From Oscillospiraceae bacterium (GTDB lineage: Bacteria; Bacillota; Clostridia; Oscillospirales; Oscillospiraceae): a stretch of 44,512 bases of DNA. Position numbers and translations under genes: made by a program. The DNA lies in assembly GCA_902798545.1 (NCBI GenBank), contig CADBWQ010000021.1:1-44512 (forward strand), written 5' to 3'. Under the pieces are notes generated by a model. That model did no database searches and had not been told where the DNA came from. It saw nothing but the letters and a program-made list of their open reading frames with translations. Within the stretch, counting starts at the first letter, position 1; every line of letters begins with the position of its first letter. This document shows, one piece after another, positions 7,248-15,953 of the stretch.

Positions 7248-8621
7248 TTGAAGAATCAATATGATGTCATTATCGTCGGGGCGGGACCCGGCGGAATCTA
7301 TACCGCTTATGAGCTCATGAAAAGCGATCTGAAGGTTGGTGTCTTTGAACTCGGGCGTCCTCTGGCGCAGAGGAAATGCCCTATCGACGGGAAAAATGTA
7401 AAATCCTGCATCCGCTGTCCGGTCTGCAGCATTATGAGTGGCTTCGGCGGCGCGGGTGCGTTTTCCGATGGAAAATATAACATTACCAACCAGTTCGGCG
7501 GTACGCTCTATGAATATACGGGAAAGGAAGAAGCGCTGGAACTCATGCGCTATGTAGACCGGATCAACCTGGACCACGGTGGAGAGGGGACCCGGCTATA
7601 TTCTACCGCCAACACACAGATCAAGCGTATGTGCCTGGAAAACGGGCTGCATCTGCTGGATGCCCAGGTCCGACATCTCGGTACGGACATCAACTATGTT
7701 GTTCTGGAAAATCTCTATAACGAGATGAAGGACAGGGTGGATTTCTTCTTTAACTCTGCCGTTAGCTCCGTGAGCATGAACGGGAATGAGTATGAAATCC
7801 ACGTGGGGGAGACCGCGTACAGCTGCAGGAATCTCGTCCTCTCCGTCGGCCGCAGCGGCAGCAAGTGGCTTGAGAGCGTGTGTGAGAGTCTGAATCTTCC
7901 GACCAATTCCAACCGAGTTGATATCGGTGTGCGGGTGGAACTGCCAGCCGATGTATTTGCCCATTTGACGGACGAACTCTATGAGAGCAAGATTATCTAC
8001 CGGACCCAGAAGTTCGAGGATCTGGTCCGGACTTTCTGCATGAATCCCCATGGCGTCGTCGTAAACGAAAACACAAACGGCATTGTCACTGTCAATGGCC
8101 ACAGCTATGAGGATCCTGCCCGCCACACACAGAACACCAACTTTGCCCTTCTGGTCTCCAAGCATTTTTCCATTCCGTTCAAGGATTCTAATGGCTACGG
8201 CGAGAGCATCGCCCGTCTTTCAAACATGCTTGGCGGTGGTGTGATTGTCCAGCGTTTCGGAGATCTGGTTCGTGGTAGGCGTTCGACACCAAGCCGCATC
8301 CGGGACAGCTTTGTGACTCCGACCCTCGCGGCGACCCCCGGCGATCTGAGCCTTGTCATCCCGAAACGCATCCTTGACGGCATCATCGAGATGATTTATG
8401 CCTTGGACAAGATCGCACCGGGTACAGCCAATGATGATACCCTGCTGTACGGTGTTGAAGTGAAATTCTATAACATGGAGGTCCAGATCGACGAGCATCT
8501 GGAGACCTCAAACAAGGGACTCTATGTCATCGGTGACGGCTCCGGTGTGACCCATTCGCTTTCACATGCCTCCGCCAGCGGCGTTTATGTAGCGCGCCAC
8601 ATTATGGAGACACTGCTGTGA
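7248..8621 (+). CDS. NAD(P)/FAD-dependent dehydrogenase (COG2509-like) with an N-terminal cysteine cluster
   Basis: A 457-residue flavoprotein. GAGPGG at residues 11-16 is the FAD Rossmann loop, and GLYVIGDGSGVTHSLSHASASG near the C-terminus (shown as YVIGDGSGVTHSLSHA) closes the flavin site. Cys44, Cys54, Cys57 and Cys60 form a C-x9-C-x2-C-x2-C set just after the Rossmann fold, followed by the glycine-rich GFGGAGAFSDGKYN loop, a hallmark of the uncharacterised FAD-dependent dehydrogenase family. Substrate is unknown; similarity to this family is seen, function is not. TTG at 7248 is preferred because AGGAAG (7234-7239) lies 8 nt upstream; a GTG at 7239 overlaps that SD. The stop overlaps the start of the flippase gene (TGATG), so the two are translationally coupled. 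Confidence 0.8.
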   Translation: MKNQYDVIIVGAGPGGIYTAYELMKSDLKVGVFELGRPLAQRKCPIDGKNVKSCIRCPVCSIMSGFGGAGAFSDGKYNITNQFGGTLYEYTGKEEALELMRYVDRINLDHGGEGTRLYSTANTQIKRMCLENGLHLLDAQVRHLGTDINYVVLENLYNEMKDRVDFFFNSAVSSVSMNGNEYEIHVGETAYSCRNLVLSVGRSGSKWLESVCESLNLPTNSNRVDIGVRVELPADVFAHLTDELYESKIIYRTQKFEDLVRTFCMNPHGVVVNENTNGIVTVNGHSYEDPARHTQNTNFALLVSKHFSIPFKDSNGYGESIARLSNMLGGGVIVQRFGDLVRGRRSTPSRIRDSFVTPTLAATPGDLSLVIPKRILDGIIEMIYALDKIAPGTANDDTLLYGVEVKFYNMEVQIDEHLETSNKGLYVIGDGSGVTHSLSHASASGVYVARHIMETLL

Positions 8622-10282
8622 TGGGCAAGCACGAGGCTGTGAGAGGACGGCATGAATCCCCACCGTCCGGGCCGGTGCGGAACGCGCCGGAAGGCAAAAA
8701 ACAGAACTTCATGCACGGCGCTGCGATCCTTACGGTTGGTGTCGTGATCATGAAACTGCTCGGCGCGATCTATAAAGTCCCGCTGGCCAATATTCTGGGC
8801 GATTACGGATACGGTATCTTCCTTGCAACTTACAACGTCTATAACATCTTCTTCACACTTTCAACTGCCGGACTCCCGGTCGCCTTGTCAAGAATGATCG
8901 CCGAAGCGGACGCGCGAGGGGAAGAATCTTTGAAGGAAAAGACATTCTGCTCGGCGATCATGACTTTTGCGGGGATCGGTATTGCCTTCTCCCTGATCAT
9001 GTTTTTCGGAAATCAATGGCTCGCGACATCCTATCTTGTAAAGCCGGATGCAGCCCTAAGTGTGCGCGCCATGTCTCCGGCTATCCTGCTAGTCTGCCTG
9101 GTGTCCGCCTATCGCGGCTACTGTCAGGGCAACGGCAACATGATCCCGACCACTGTGGACGAGGTTCTAGAAGTCCTGTTCAAAGTGATCTCCGGCCTTG
9201 CAATCTCCGCGGCGCTGGTGGCAGCGGGGCGCGGTCTGCCGGAGGCCTCCGCCGGGGCTATCCTCGGTGTCTCTGTTGGTTCCGTGGTTTCCCTGGGATA
9301 CATGATTGTTTATAAGCATCGGAACTACAGTCGCACTGATGCTGGAATAGAGAATTCAGAAAGTGGACTGAAGATCGCCGGAAGTATTCTCAAGATTGGC
9401 ATTCCCATCTCTCTCGGCGCCAGCATCATGGCCATTCTGAGCTCGTTGGACCCGGGAATCTGCCACAGCCGCCTAGCTGCGGCTGGATTCTCGGAGCATG
9501 ATGCTGGTGTCCTCTTCGGTGTTTACGGCAAGGTTCAGACCCTTTTTAACTTACCGGCCGCCTTCATGACGCCGCTTACCATCGCCATTGTCCCTGCGGT
9601 CGCAGGAGCCATTGCCCTCGGAAACCGCAGGGACGCAGAGAAAAACTCAGAGGATGCCATGCGCATGGCATCAGTCATCTCTATGCCGATGGGCGTGGGG
9701 CTCTCGGCATTGGCGTTTCCGATTGTGAATGTCCTCTACCCAAACAGCCACGCGGCAGGTCCCGGCCTTTTGCGTATCATGGGTCTGGCCTCATTCTTCG
9801 TATGCACCGTCCTTATGGAAAATGCGATTCTCCAGGCATCCGGAAAAGAGCGTCTTCCCATGATCGCCCTGATTTCCGGTTCGTTGGTGAAAATCCTAGT
9901 TAACTGGATCATTATTGCCATCCCCAACGTTAATATCTACGGCGCACCGGTCGGCACGCTGATTGGCTACAGTTGCATGGCGGTCTTAGACTATGTCTTT
10001 ATACGCCGTGCGCTACATCAAAATCCCAATCTGCTCAAGGCCTTTGGAAAGCCCCTGATCTGCAGCGCCCTCATGGGCGCGGTTGCCGTAGCGGTCTACA
10101 CTGTGACTGACCTGGTGCTCGGCGGAAGCAAACTTGGCATGGCCCTGTGTATGTTCCTTGCCATCGCGGTTGCAGTTGCAGTCTATACCTTTGCCATCAT
10201 CCGGACCCGCTGCATCACCAACGAAGATCTGAAGCTTATCCCCGGCGGAGAAAAAGTCGGAAGACTCCTACATGTACAATAA
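8621..10282 (+). CDS. MATE-superfamily polysaccharide/lipid flippase (MurJ/SpoVB-like)
   Basis: A 553-residue integral membrane protein with about 14 hydrophobic segments after a 25-30-residue hydrophilic N-terminus. ILTVGVVIMKLLGAIYKVPLANILG (first part: GVVIMKLLGAIYKVPLANIL) is the typical opening of the COG2244 oligosaccharidyl-lipid flippases of Firmicutes, including SpoVB and YtgP/MurJ-Bs. These export lipid-linked cell-wall precursors or other polysaccharide intermediates. Which one this serves cannot be told from sequence; the length and first TM favour the YtgP/SpoVB branch. ATG 8621 overlaps the upstream stop, and GTG 8618 is an equally possible start one codon earlier, with GGAG at 8606-8609. 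Confidence 0.85.
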   Translation: MGKHEAVRGRHESPPSGPVRNAPEGKKQNFMHGAAILTVGVVIMKLLGAIYKVPLANILGDYGYGIFLATYNVYNIFFTLSTAGLPVALSRMIAEADARGEESLKEKTFCSAIMTFAGIGIAFSLIMFFGNQWLATSYLVKPDAALSVRAMSPAILLVCLVSAYRGYCQGNGNMIPTTVDEVLEVLFKVISGLAISAALVAAGRGLPEASAGAILGVSVGSVVSLGYMIVYKHRNYSRTDAGIENSESGLKIAGSILKIGIPISLGASIMAILSSLDPGICHSRLAAAGFSEHDAGVLFGVYGKVQTLFNLPAAFMTPLTIAIVPAVAGAIALGNRRDAEKNSEDAMRMASVISMPMGVGLSALAFPIVNVLYPNSHAAGPGLLRIMGLASFFVCTVLMENAILQASGKERLPMIALISGSLVKILVNWIIIAIPNVNIYGAPVGTLIGYSCMAVLDYVFIRRALHQNPNLLKAFGKPLICSALMGAVAVAVYTVTDLVLGGSKLGMALCMFLAIAVAVAVYTFAIIRTRCITNEDLKLIPGGEKVGRLLHVQ

Positions 10283-10285
10283 AGG

Positions 10286-10333
10286 GGAACATATGGAAAG
10301 AGCACCCGTCAGGGTGCTCTTTCCATATGTTCC
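10286..10333. terminator. Bidirectional terminator with a 22-bp perfect stem
   Basis: Arms 10286-10307 and 10312-10333 are perfectly complementary around a GTCA loop. The inner part (AAAGAGCACCC ... GGGTGCTCTTT) looks like a normal terminator in both directions. It separates the convergent flippase and zinc-ribbon genes. Confidence 0.8.
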
Positions 10334-10348
10334 TGGCAATCGCTGAAT

Positions 10349-10603
10349 TTATTTTGTATGCTCAACCAGCCAGTCTGCAATGAGATCCTCACTGGCGTCG
10401 ATGCCCTTGGATTTCAGCCCTAATGACAGGAATGCTGCAGCCTCATTGACGTTCAAGCCATTGAGATGTTCAAAATTGGTCCTTTCCAATACACCGCCGT
10501 CAGTGGTGCGGCCTTCAATATAGCCACAATTGTAGCACATGTTCAGCGGAATCTTACGATGGGAATCAAGCTCCATTTCACTTCCGCAGCGCGGACATCT
10601 CAT
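10349..10603 (-). CDS. Small zinc-ribbon protein, function unknown
   Basis: An 84-residue protein with two CxxC pairs near the N-terminus (CPRC at residues 3-6 and CYNC at about 23-26), which can bind one zinc ion as a ribbon. The rest is helical, with NVNEAAAFLSLGLKSKGID resembling a short regulatory or protein-binding segment. No named family is recognised. A strong SD (AGGAGG, minus strand 10617-10612) lies 8 nt before the ATG. It follows hpf by 31 bp on the same strand, so it is probably cotranscribed with the hibernation factor; a link to ribosomes or stress is inference from position only. Confidence 0.75.
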   Translation of the reverse strand: MRCPRCGSEMELDSHRKIPLNMCYNCGYIEGRTTDGGVLERTNFEHLNGLNVNEAAAFLSLGLKSKGIDASEDLIADWLVEHTK

Positions 10604-10634
10604 CAGGTAAACCTCCTGTTAATAAATGTTTAAA

Positions 10635-11195
10635 TCAATCTGCATCCAGACCGTCGTCACAGATCAGACCATAGCCACCCTGACGGCGTTTATAGACAAC
10701 TGCGATGGCATCATCTGCATCCATGTTCCGGAAGACAAAAAACTCATGGTCCAGAAGATTCATCTGCAGGATAGCCTCCTCGGCGGACATGGGCTTGATG
10801 GAGAAGCGTTTGCTTCGCACAATCTGGAATTCTTCCGCAGGCTCTTCTTCTGAGGCAGGGACAAAAGAAGCGGTCGCCATGGCATCCTTCTCAAGGGAGC
10901 CTTCGCGAAGGCGCTTTTCCAGACGAGTCTTGTTACGGCGAATCTGGCGCTCAATGGCGGCGACACCGGAATCCACCGAGGCGTACATGTCGCTGGTCAA
11001 CTCGCTGGCACGATAATAGATGCCGTTGTTGTGAATCGTAATCTCAGCCCGGAAGCGTCCGCGTTCCAGGCTGAAAGTGACAAAGGCTTCAGCCTCGGTT
11101 TTAAAGAAGCGATCCAGCTTTGAGATCTTCTTGGTTGCGTAGGCTCTCAGATCCTCAGAGGAATCCATTCGTTTTTCAGCGAAAGTGAACTTCAT
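10635..11195 (-). CDS. hpf: Ribosome hibernation promoting factor, long form
   Basis: A 186-residue long-form HPF. Residues 1-105 are the RaiA/S30AE domain (MKFTFAEKRMDSSEDLRAY at the start, basic helices RNKTRLEKRL), which sits in the decoding region of the 30S subunit. A variable linker follows, then the C-terminal dimerisation domain (about 130-180) with IVRSKRFSIKPMSAEEAILQM and HEFFVFRN. It drives 100S dimer formation in stationary phase. The ATG at 11195 follows AAGGAG (11210-11205, minus) by 9 nt; an upstream in-frame extension is not supported. The leader contains a hairpin right next to the SD. Confidence 0.95.
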   Translation of the reverse strand: MKFTFAEKRMDSSEDLRAYATKKISKLDRFFKTEAEAFVTFSLERGRFRAEITIHNNGIYYRASELTSDMYASVDSGVAAIERQIRRNKTRLEKRLREGSLEKDAMATASFVPASEEEPAEEFQIVRSKRFSIKPMSAEEAILQMNLLDHEFFVFRNMDADDAIAVVYKRRQGGYGLICDDGLDAD

Positions 11196-11212
11196 ATCTG
11201 TCAACTCCTTTC

Positions 11213-11242
11213 CAGAGGGGCACGCCCTCTGTCTATATATTA
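11213..11242 (-). promoter_or_regulatory. hpf leader hairpin and probable -10 element
   Basis: On the minus strand CAGAGGG (11231-11225) pairs with CCCTCTG (11219-11213), ending two bases before the AAGGAG SD. A -10-like TAATAT lies at 11242-11237, with no good -35. The hairpin would therefore be at the 5' end of the mRNA. Confidence 0.35.
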
Positions 11243-11313
11243 ACATATTTCACTGTGAAAGAGAAGAGCTATTTTCACATTCTTTGGAAATAAATATAGA
11301 ATATCAATTTCGC

Positions 11314-11342
11314 TTGCCAAATGTAGGGAATTGGGATACAAT
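11314..11342 (+). promoter_or_regulatory. Sigma-A promoter for rsmI
   Basis: TTGCCA (11314-11319), 17-bp spacer, TACAAT (11337-11342), ending 33 bp upstream of the chosen ATG at 11376. Confidence 0.75.
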
Positions 11343-11375
11343 AACTTATCAAAAAAGTTGATTATGGAGTTTCAT

Positions 11376-12254
11376 ATGCAGCATCCTGAATATGGCTGTC
11401 TTTACATCGTTGCGACCCCTATTGGCAATTCCGCCGATCTCTCGCCCCGCGGCAGAAAAATCTTAGAAGAGGCGGACCTCATCGCCGCGGAGGATACCCG
11501 GCGTTCCATGGTCCTGCTCAACAAACTGGAGATTCGGAATCGTCTCGTTTCCAACCACAAGTATAACGAGCACGGTAAGGCCAACTGGTTTGTAGAACAG
11601 ATGCAGGCAGGGAAGAACGTTGCAGTCATCACTGATGCGGGGACGCCCTGCATCTCCGACCCCGGGAACGAGCTGATTCGGGCCGCTGTAGCCGCAGACA
11701 TCCGTGTAATCGGAATCCCGGGCTGCTGCGCTGCGGTGAACGCTCTGGCGGTGTCAGGCTTTGATCTCTCGAGCTTTGCATTCCTGGGCTTCTTCCCGCG
11801 AGAAAACGCCGAGCGACTGCGCCTGCTGAAGCTGATGCGCCAGGACCGTAGCACAAGAACTTTCGCACTCTATGAATCGCCAAAGCGGATCATGAGCTTT
11901 GTCGACTTCATGATAGAAGCTGAAGCGTGTTGTAATCTCTGCCTCATGAACGACATGACGAAGCTCCACGAGATGAGCTTCCGCGGAACGCCATCGGAAG
12001 TGAAGGACCAGCTCCTTGCGAAAGGGAACTATGAAAAAGGGGAATACGCCATTGTCTTGGAGCTGGAGGAGGACTACCGCTATCAGAAGCAGGAGCACCT
12101 TGTCTCGCCTGAGGCTATGATCGTGGATGCCATGATCGGTGGCAGAGATGTGAAAACTGCCATTGCGGCGGTTCTGGAAGATCAGAACAATTCTTATAGC
12201 AAAAATGAACTGAAAGCCGCCGCTCTGCGGTTGAAACGGCTCTTCGAAGAATAA
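11376..12254 (+). CDS. rsmI: 16S rRNA (cytidine-1402-2'-O)-methyltransferase
   Basis: A 292-residue cytoplasmic SAM-dependent enzyme that methylates the ribose of C1402 in the decoding centre of 16S rRNA. Family landmarks: LYIVATPIGN at the N-terminus, ILEEADLIAAEDTR, ITDAGTPCISDPG (the SAM-binding loop of the tetrapyrrole-methylase fold), and GFFPRENAERLR. I chose ATG 11376 because GGAG at 11366-11369 lies 6 nt upstream and the protein then begins just before the conserved strand. An ATG at 11364 has no SD. It is read from its own promoter and is followed after 40 bp by the clostripain gene. Confidence 0.93.
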   Translation: MQHPEYGCLYIVATPIGNSADLSPRGRKILEEADLIAAEDTRRSMVLLNKLEIRNRLVSNHKYNEHGKANWFVEQMQAGKNVAVITDAGTPCISDPGNELIRAAVAADIRVIGIPGCCAAVNALAVSGFDLSSFAFLGFFPRENAERLRLLKLMRQDRSTRTFALYESPKRIMSFVDFMIEAEACCNLCLMNDMTKLHEMSFRGTPSEVKDQLLAKGNYEKGEYAIVLELEEDYRYQKQEHLVSPEAMIVDAMIGGRDVKTAIAAVLEDQNNSYSKNELKAAALRLKRLFEE

Positions 12255-12294
12255 CCCATCTGTGAAACTGTGATCAGAAAAGAGGAAACGAGCA

Positions 12295-14835
12295 ATGGAG
12301 AACAAACGACCCACAGGACACCGGAAGAATGTAACCGGCAGCGGAAAGTCCGTCTATCGCCGCGGCGAGGGCCTTGGTACCGGACCGGTGACAGGCAGCA
12401 GACCGGATAACTTCGGCAACAGTATACAGAACATTCAAGAGACCGGACGCCGGACTTCCGGGCGGAGCATGAAACGCGGGGGAGGTGCTCTGTCTATCCT
12501 CGCCATTGTAGCACTGTTGTTTTTCGGCGGTCCGGAGCTCCTGGGCGGAAACGGCGGAGACTACAACACCTATACACCTGCGCCGACAGCTTACGTGAGT
12601 ACAGTAACCCCGACTCCGCGTCCAACGGCTTCGCCCAGGCCTACTGCCACACCTAAGCCCGCCACGACTCCGAAGCCCACCGCGAATGTCGATTTCGGCA
12701 TCTCACCGTCGGATTTCCAAGGCCTGAATTCCGGAAGTGGCACGACCACTGTCGTGAACACCGACATGTCCGACGTGGACAACACGGTTGCTTCCAGTGC
12801 GCGGGATAAGCGCACTGTGATCCGTGGCGATGGCAGCGACAAAGTTACCATCATGATCTATATGTGCGGCACGGATCTTGAGTCACGCAGCAGCATGGCA
12901 ACCAGGGACCTCGTCGAGATGACCAAGACCAGGCTCTCTAACAATGTCCGCATTATCGTCTATACCGGAGGCTGTACACGGTGGAATAATTCGGTTGTCT
13001 CCTCCGACCGAAATCAGATTTATGAGGTCAAGAACGGTGGGCTTGAGCGCTTGTCTCAGGACATGGGCAGCAAGACCATGACTGACCCGAAGACTCTTAC
13101 GGAATTCATCCAATGGTGCTCGCTCCGCTATCCGGCAAACCGCAACGAGCTCATTCTCTGGGATCACGGCGGCGGATCGGTTACCGGCTTCGGCTATGAC
13201 GAGAAGTATCCACGCAGCGGAAGCATGACCCTCGCCGGCATCAACGAGGCCCTTAAAGCCGGCGGCGTATCTTTCGACTTTGTTGGATTTGACGCCTGCC
13301 TGATGGCGACGCTGGAGACCGGTCTGATGCTGGACGACTATGCCGACTATATGATTGCATCCGAGGAGACTGAACCCGGCATCGGCTGGTTCTACACCAA
13401 CTGGCTCAACAAGCTGGCTGCGAATCCCGGTATGCCAACAGTCGAAATCGGAAAGAACATCGTCGACGACTTTGTTTCTACCTGCGCCAGCCAGACCCGC
13501 GGACAAAGTGCTACGCTCTCCGTCGTCGATCTGGCGGAACTTTCCAACACGGTCCCCAAGCCCCTGAAGAACTTCTCCCAGTCTCTCACGAAACTCATTA
13601 AGGAAAAAGAGTATCAGCAGATCTCTACCGCCCGCAACGGCACCCGTGAATTCGCTCGCAGCTCAGTCATTGATCAGATCGATTTGATCCACTTTGCTAA
13701 GCGTCTGGGCACCAGTGAAGGAAAGAACCTGGCCAACGCTCTTCAGAAGGCCATCAAGTACAACCGCACCTCCAACGACATGTCCGATTCCTACGGCCTA
13801 TCCATCTATTTCCCGTACCGCAGGGCCACCAAGGTCGACTCCGCCTGCAACACCTATGACGCCATCGGCATGGACGCGAGCTATTCCGAGTGCATTCGCG
13901 CCTTTGCCAGCCTTGAAGTCAGCGGACAGGCGGCAGCTGGTGTAGGAGGATACAGCATGCCATCTATCCTGACCGGCGGTTACGGTAGCTCATCCGCCGG
14001 CGATTATGACATGATCTCCGAACTGCTCAGTGCTTTCCTCAGCGGCGGCTATGGCATGACGGGCTATTCCTCTGGAAACACAGGCTTCTTCTCCGGGCGC
14101 GTTCTGAGTGAAGAGAATACTGCCCGATACATCGCCGAACACAGCTTCGACCCAACTTGGTTGGTATGGAATACCAACGCCGACGGCGAAGAAGTTATCG
14201 CCTTGCCCGAAGAGCAGTGGGAACTGGTGGAGAACGTCGACTACAACCTCTTCTATGATGACGGTAACGGCTATATCAACCTGGGACTGGATAATCTCTT
14301 TGAATTCGATAAGGACAATAATCTCCTGGCTCCGCAGGACAACTCATGGCTAGCCATCAATGGTCAGCCTGTCGCATACCGCCATGAGTACACGCTGGGA
14401 GAAGGGGATGACGCTGTCACCACCGGCTATGTTCCGGCGCTTCTGAATGACGAGCGCGTCGACATCATGATCTCTTTCGATTCCGAACACCCTTATGGTA
14501 CCATCACCGGCCTCAGGAAAGTCTATGACGCGGCGGAGACGGAGACAGTGGCTAAGGGAATTCCTGCCGTCACGGATAACATTCCCGCGGCTGATGCCGA
14601 ATGGGTGAGCAATGACAGTGTCTTCTGGAAAGTTGGCGACACGCTTGACTTCATCTGCGACTACTACAGCTATACCGGTGTATATGAAGACAGCTACCTT
14701 CTGGGGGACCCGATGACCGTAACAGAGAACATGGAGATCTCCTATGTGACGCTGGACGACGGAAACCTTCGCATGAGCTATCGCTTTACCGATCTGTACC
14801 AGCAGCACTACTGGACCCCGGCCATCTATCGCTGA
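12295..14835 (+). CDS. Membrane-anchored clostripain-family (C11) cysteine protease
   Basis: An 846-residue protein. It has a 60-residue basic, low-complexity cytoplasmic region, a transmembrane segment at about residues 64-80, a Pro/Thr-rich linker (about 90-125, PTPRPTASPRPTATPKP), then a C11 peptidase domain from about 180 to 500. His291 in WDHGGG and Cys335 in FDACLM are the catalytic dyad of the clostripain/caspase-like fold. KVTIMIYMCGTDLES marks the start of the domain. The C-terminal 300 residues are unassigned. Cell-surface proteolysis is likely, substrate unknown. GAGGAAA before ATG 12295 is a moderate SD. The N-terminal extension with positive charge and anchor keeps the enzyme attached rather than secreted. 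Confidence 0.87.
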   Translation: MENKRPTGHRKNVTGSGKSVYRRGEGLGTGPVTGSRPDNFGNSIQNIQETGRRTSGRSMKRGGGALSILAIVALLFFGGPELLGGNGGDYNTYTPAPTAYVSTVTPTPRPTASPRPTATPKPATTPKPTANVDFGISPSDFQGLNSGSGTTTVVNTDMSDVDNTVASSARDKRTVIRGDGSDKVTIMIYMCGTDLESRSSMATRDLVEMTKTRLSNNVRIIVYTGGCTRWNNSVVSSDRNQIYEVKNGGLERLSQDMGSKTMTDPKTLTEFIQWCSLRYPANRNELILWDHGGGSVTGFGYDEKYPRSGSMTLAGINEALKAGGVSFDFVGFDACLMATLETGLMLDDYADYMIASEETEPGIGWFYTNWLNKLAANPGMPTVEIGKNIVDDFVSTCASQTRGQSATLSVVDLAELSNTVPKPLKNFSQSLTKLIKEKEYQQISTARNGTREFARSSVIDQIDLIHFAKRLGTSEGKNLANALQKAIKYNRTSNDMSDSYGLSIYFPYRRATKVDSACNTYDAIGMDASYSECIRAFASLEVSGQAAAGVGGYSMPSILTGGYGSSSAGDYDMISELLSAFLSGGYGMTGYSSGNTGFFSGRVLSEENTARYIAEHSFDPTWLVWNTNADGEEVIALPEEQWELVENVDYNLFYDDGNGYINLGLDNLFEFDKDNNLLAPQDNSWLAINGQPVAYRHEYTLGEGDDAVTTGYVPALLNDERVDIMISFDSEHPYGTITGLRKVYDAAETETVAKGIPAVTDNIPAADAEWVSNDSVFWKVGDTLDFICDYYSYTGVYEDSYLLGDPMTVTENMEISYVTLDDGNLRMSYRFTDLYQQHYWTPAIYR

Positions 14836-14860
14836 TCTCTGAATACCATTATTGAATGCG

Positions 14861-14891
14861 AACGGCTGAGCAGAATTACTGCTCAGCCGTT
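14861..14891. terminator. Bidirectional terminator
   Basis: AACGGCTGAGCAG (14861-14873) and CTGCTCAGCCGTT (14879-14891) form a perfect 13-bp stem with an AATTA loop, between the convergent protease and pseudouridine-synthase genes. Confidence 0.75.
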
Positions 14892-14915
14892 AAATAACCT
14901 GTATTAGTATACCAT

Positions 14916-15878
14916 TTAGGGAAAATATTTCATTACAAAGTCGATGTTGTTCTGGTCGACACAGAATTCCTTGCCGCTGAGGTAGTTCAGAATGCTGGCG
15001 TCAGTGGAAAAGTTGAAACACAGCTTCCAGGAGTACAGCGCCTGGCCATCCTCATGATAGCGGCGGTTGACGGCATCACGTCCGTATTTTCCATCGCCGA
15101 GGAGAGGCCAGCCTGCGTGAGCCATCTGAACACGGATCTGATGTGTCCGTCCGGTCAGCAGGTGGCACTCTACCAGAGAGAGACCGCCTTTGGATTTCAG
15201 CACGCGGTATTCCGTGATGGCTGTGCGGGAACCGGGCTCCGGACGGTTCTTGACATAGACCTGGTTCTTGACGGCATCCTTGAAAAGCTCATTCTCCAAG
15301 CGACCTCTGTCTGGTTTTGGACGACCGCAGACAGTACAGAGATAGTATTTCTCTATTTCACGGCCCCGGATCTTTTCATTCAGGACCCGCAAGGATTCAG
15401 CGTTTTTCGCAGCGATGACGATGCCACCGGTGTTGCGATCAATTCGATTGCAGAGCGCGGGGGTAAAAGAATTCTCCTCCCTGGGAAGCCATTCTCCCTT
15501 CTGGGCCAGATAGGCCTGGATGTTCGCGATGAGCGTATTATAATCCCACTTCCCGGCGCTGTGGCATAGGACGCCGGGCTTCTTGTCAGTCAGAAGGATG
15601 TTTTCATCTTCAAAGATGATATTCAGATGTGGTTTCGCGATCTTGAGCCAGGAGTTCTCTTCCCGCGGCGCTTCAAAGAACTCATCGTTGATATACAGTG
15701 TGAGGACATCGCCGGATTTCAGGCGAAGATCCCGCTTCGCGGCTCTGCCGTTGCATTTGATTCGCTTGAGGCGGATGTATTTCTGCAGGAGGCTGTCAGG
15801 CAGGAGGGGCACTGTCTTTGCGACAAAGCGGTCCAGCCGCTGCCCGGCGTCGTTTATTCCAACGAAGAGTTCTTTCAT
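14916..15878 (-). CDS. RluA-family 23S rRNA/tRNA pseudouridine synthase
   Basis: A 320-residue enzyme that isomerises uridine to pseudouridine in structured RNA. An S4 RNA-binding region occupies about residues 1-75 (RLDRFVAKTVPLL ... IRLKRIKCNGRAAKRD). The catalytic domain follows, with ENILLTDKKPGVLCH, the signature NRIDRNTGG containing the catalytic Asp, and GRTHQIRVQMAHAGWPLLGD near the end. It is of the RluC/RluD type, so 23S rRNA is the likeliest target, but the exact site cannot be read. ATG 15878 follows GGAG by 8 nt; the longer frame upstream crosses a hairpin and has no SD. Confidence 0.9.
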   Translation of the reverse strand: MKELFVGINDAGQRLDRFVAKTVPLLPDSLLQKYIRLKRIKCNGRAAKRDLRLKSGDVLTLYINDEFFEAPREENSWLKIAKPHLNIIFEDENILLTDKKPGVLCHSAGKWDYNTLIANIQAYLAQKGEWLPREENSFTPALCNRIDRNTGGIVIAAKNAESLRVLNEKIRGREIEKYYLCTVCGRPKPDRGRLENELFKDAVKNQVYVKNRPEPGSRTAITEYRVLKSKGGLSLVECHLLTGRTHQIRVQMAHAGWPLLGDGKYGRDAVNRRYHEDGQALYSWKLCFNFSTDASILNYLSGKEFCVDQNNIDFVMKYFP

Positions 15879-15902
15879 ATTGTGTTCTCCAGAATCAGAA
15901 TG

Positions 15903-15930
15903 GACACCCTCCCGGAGCCGGGAGGGTGTC
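15903..15930 (-). terminator. Hairpin between the DUF4342 and RluA-type genes
   Basis: GACACCCTCCCGG and CCGGGAGGGTGTC (15903-15915, 15918-15930) form a strong GC-rich stem. On the minus strand it is followed by CCATTCTGATTC, a poor U-tail, so it may be a partial terminator or an mRNA-processing structure. Confidence 0.5.
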
Positions 15931-15953
15931 GCCGAGTTCAAAATGAAATGGGA

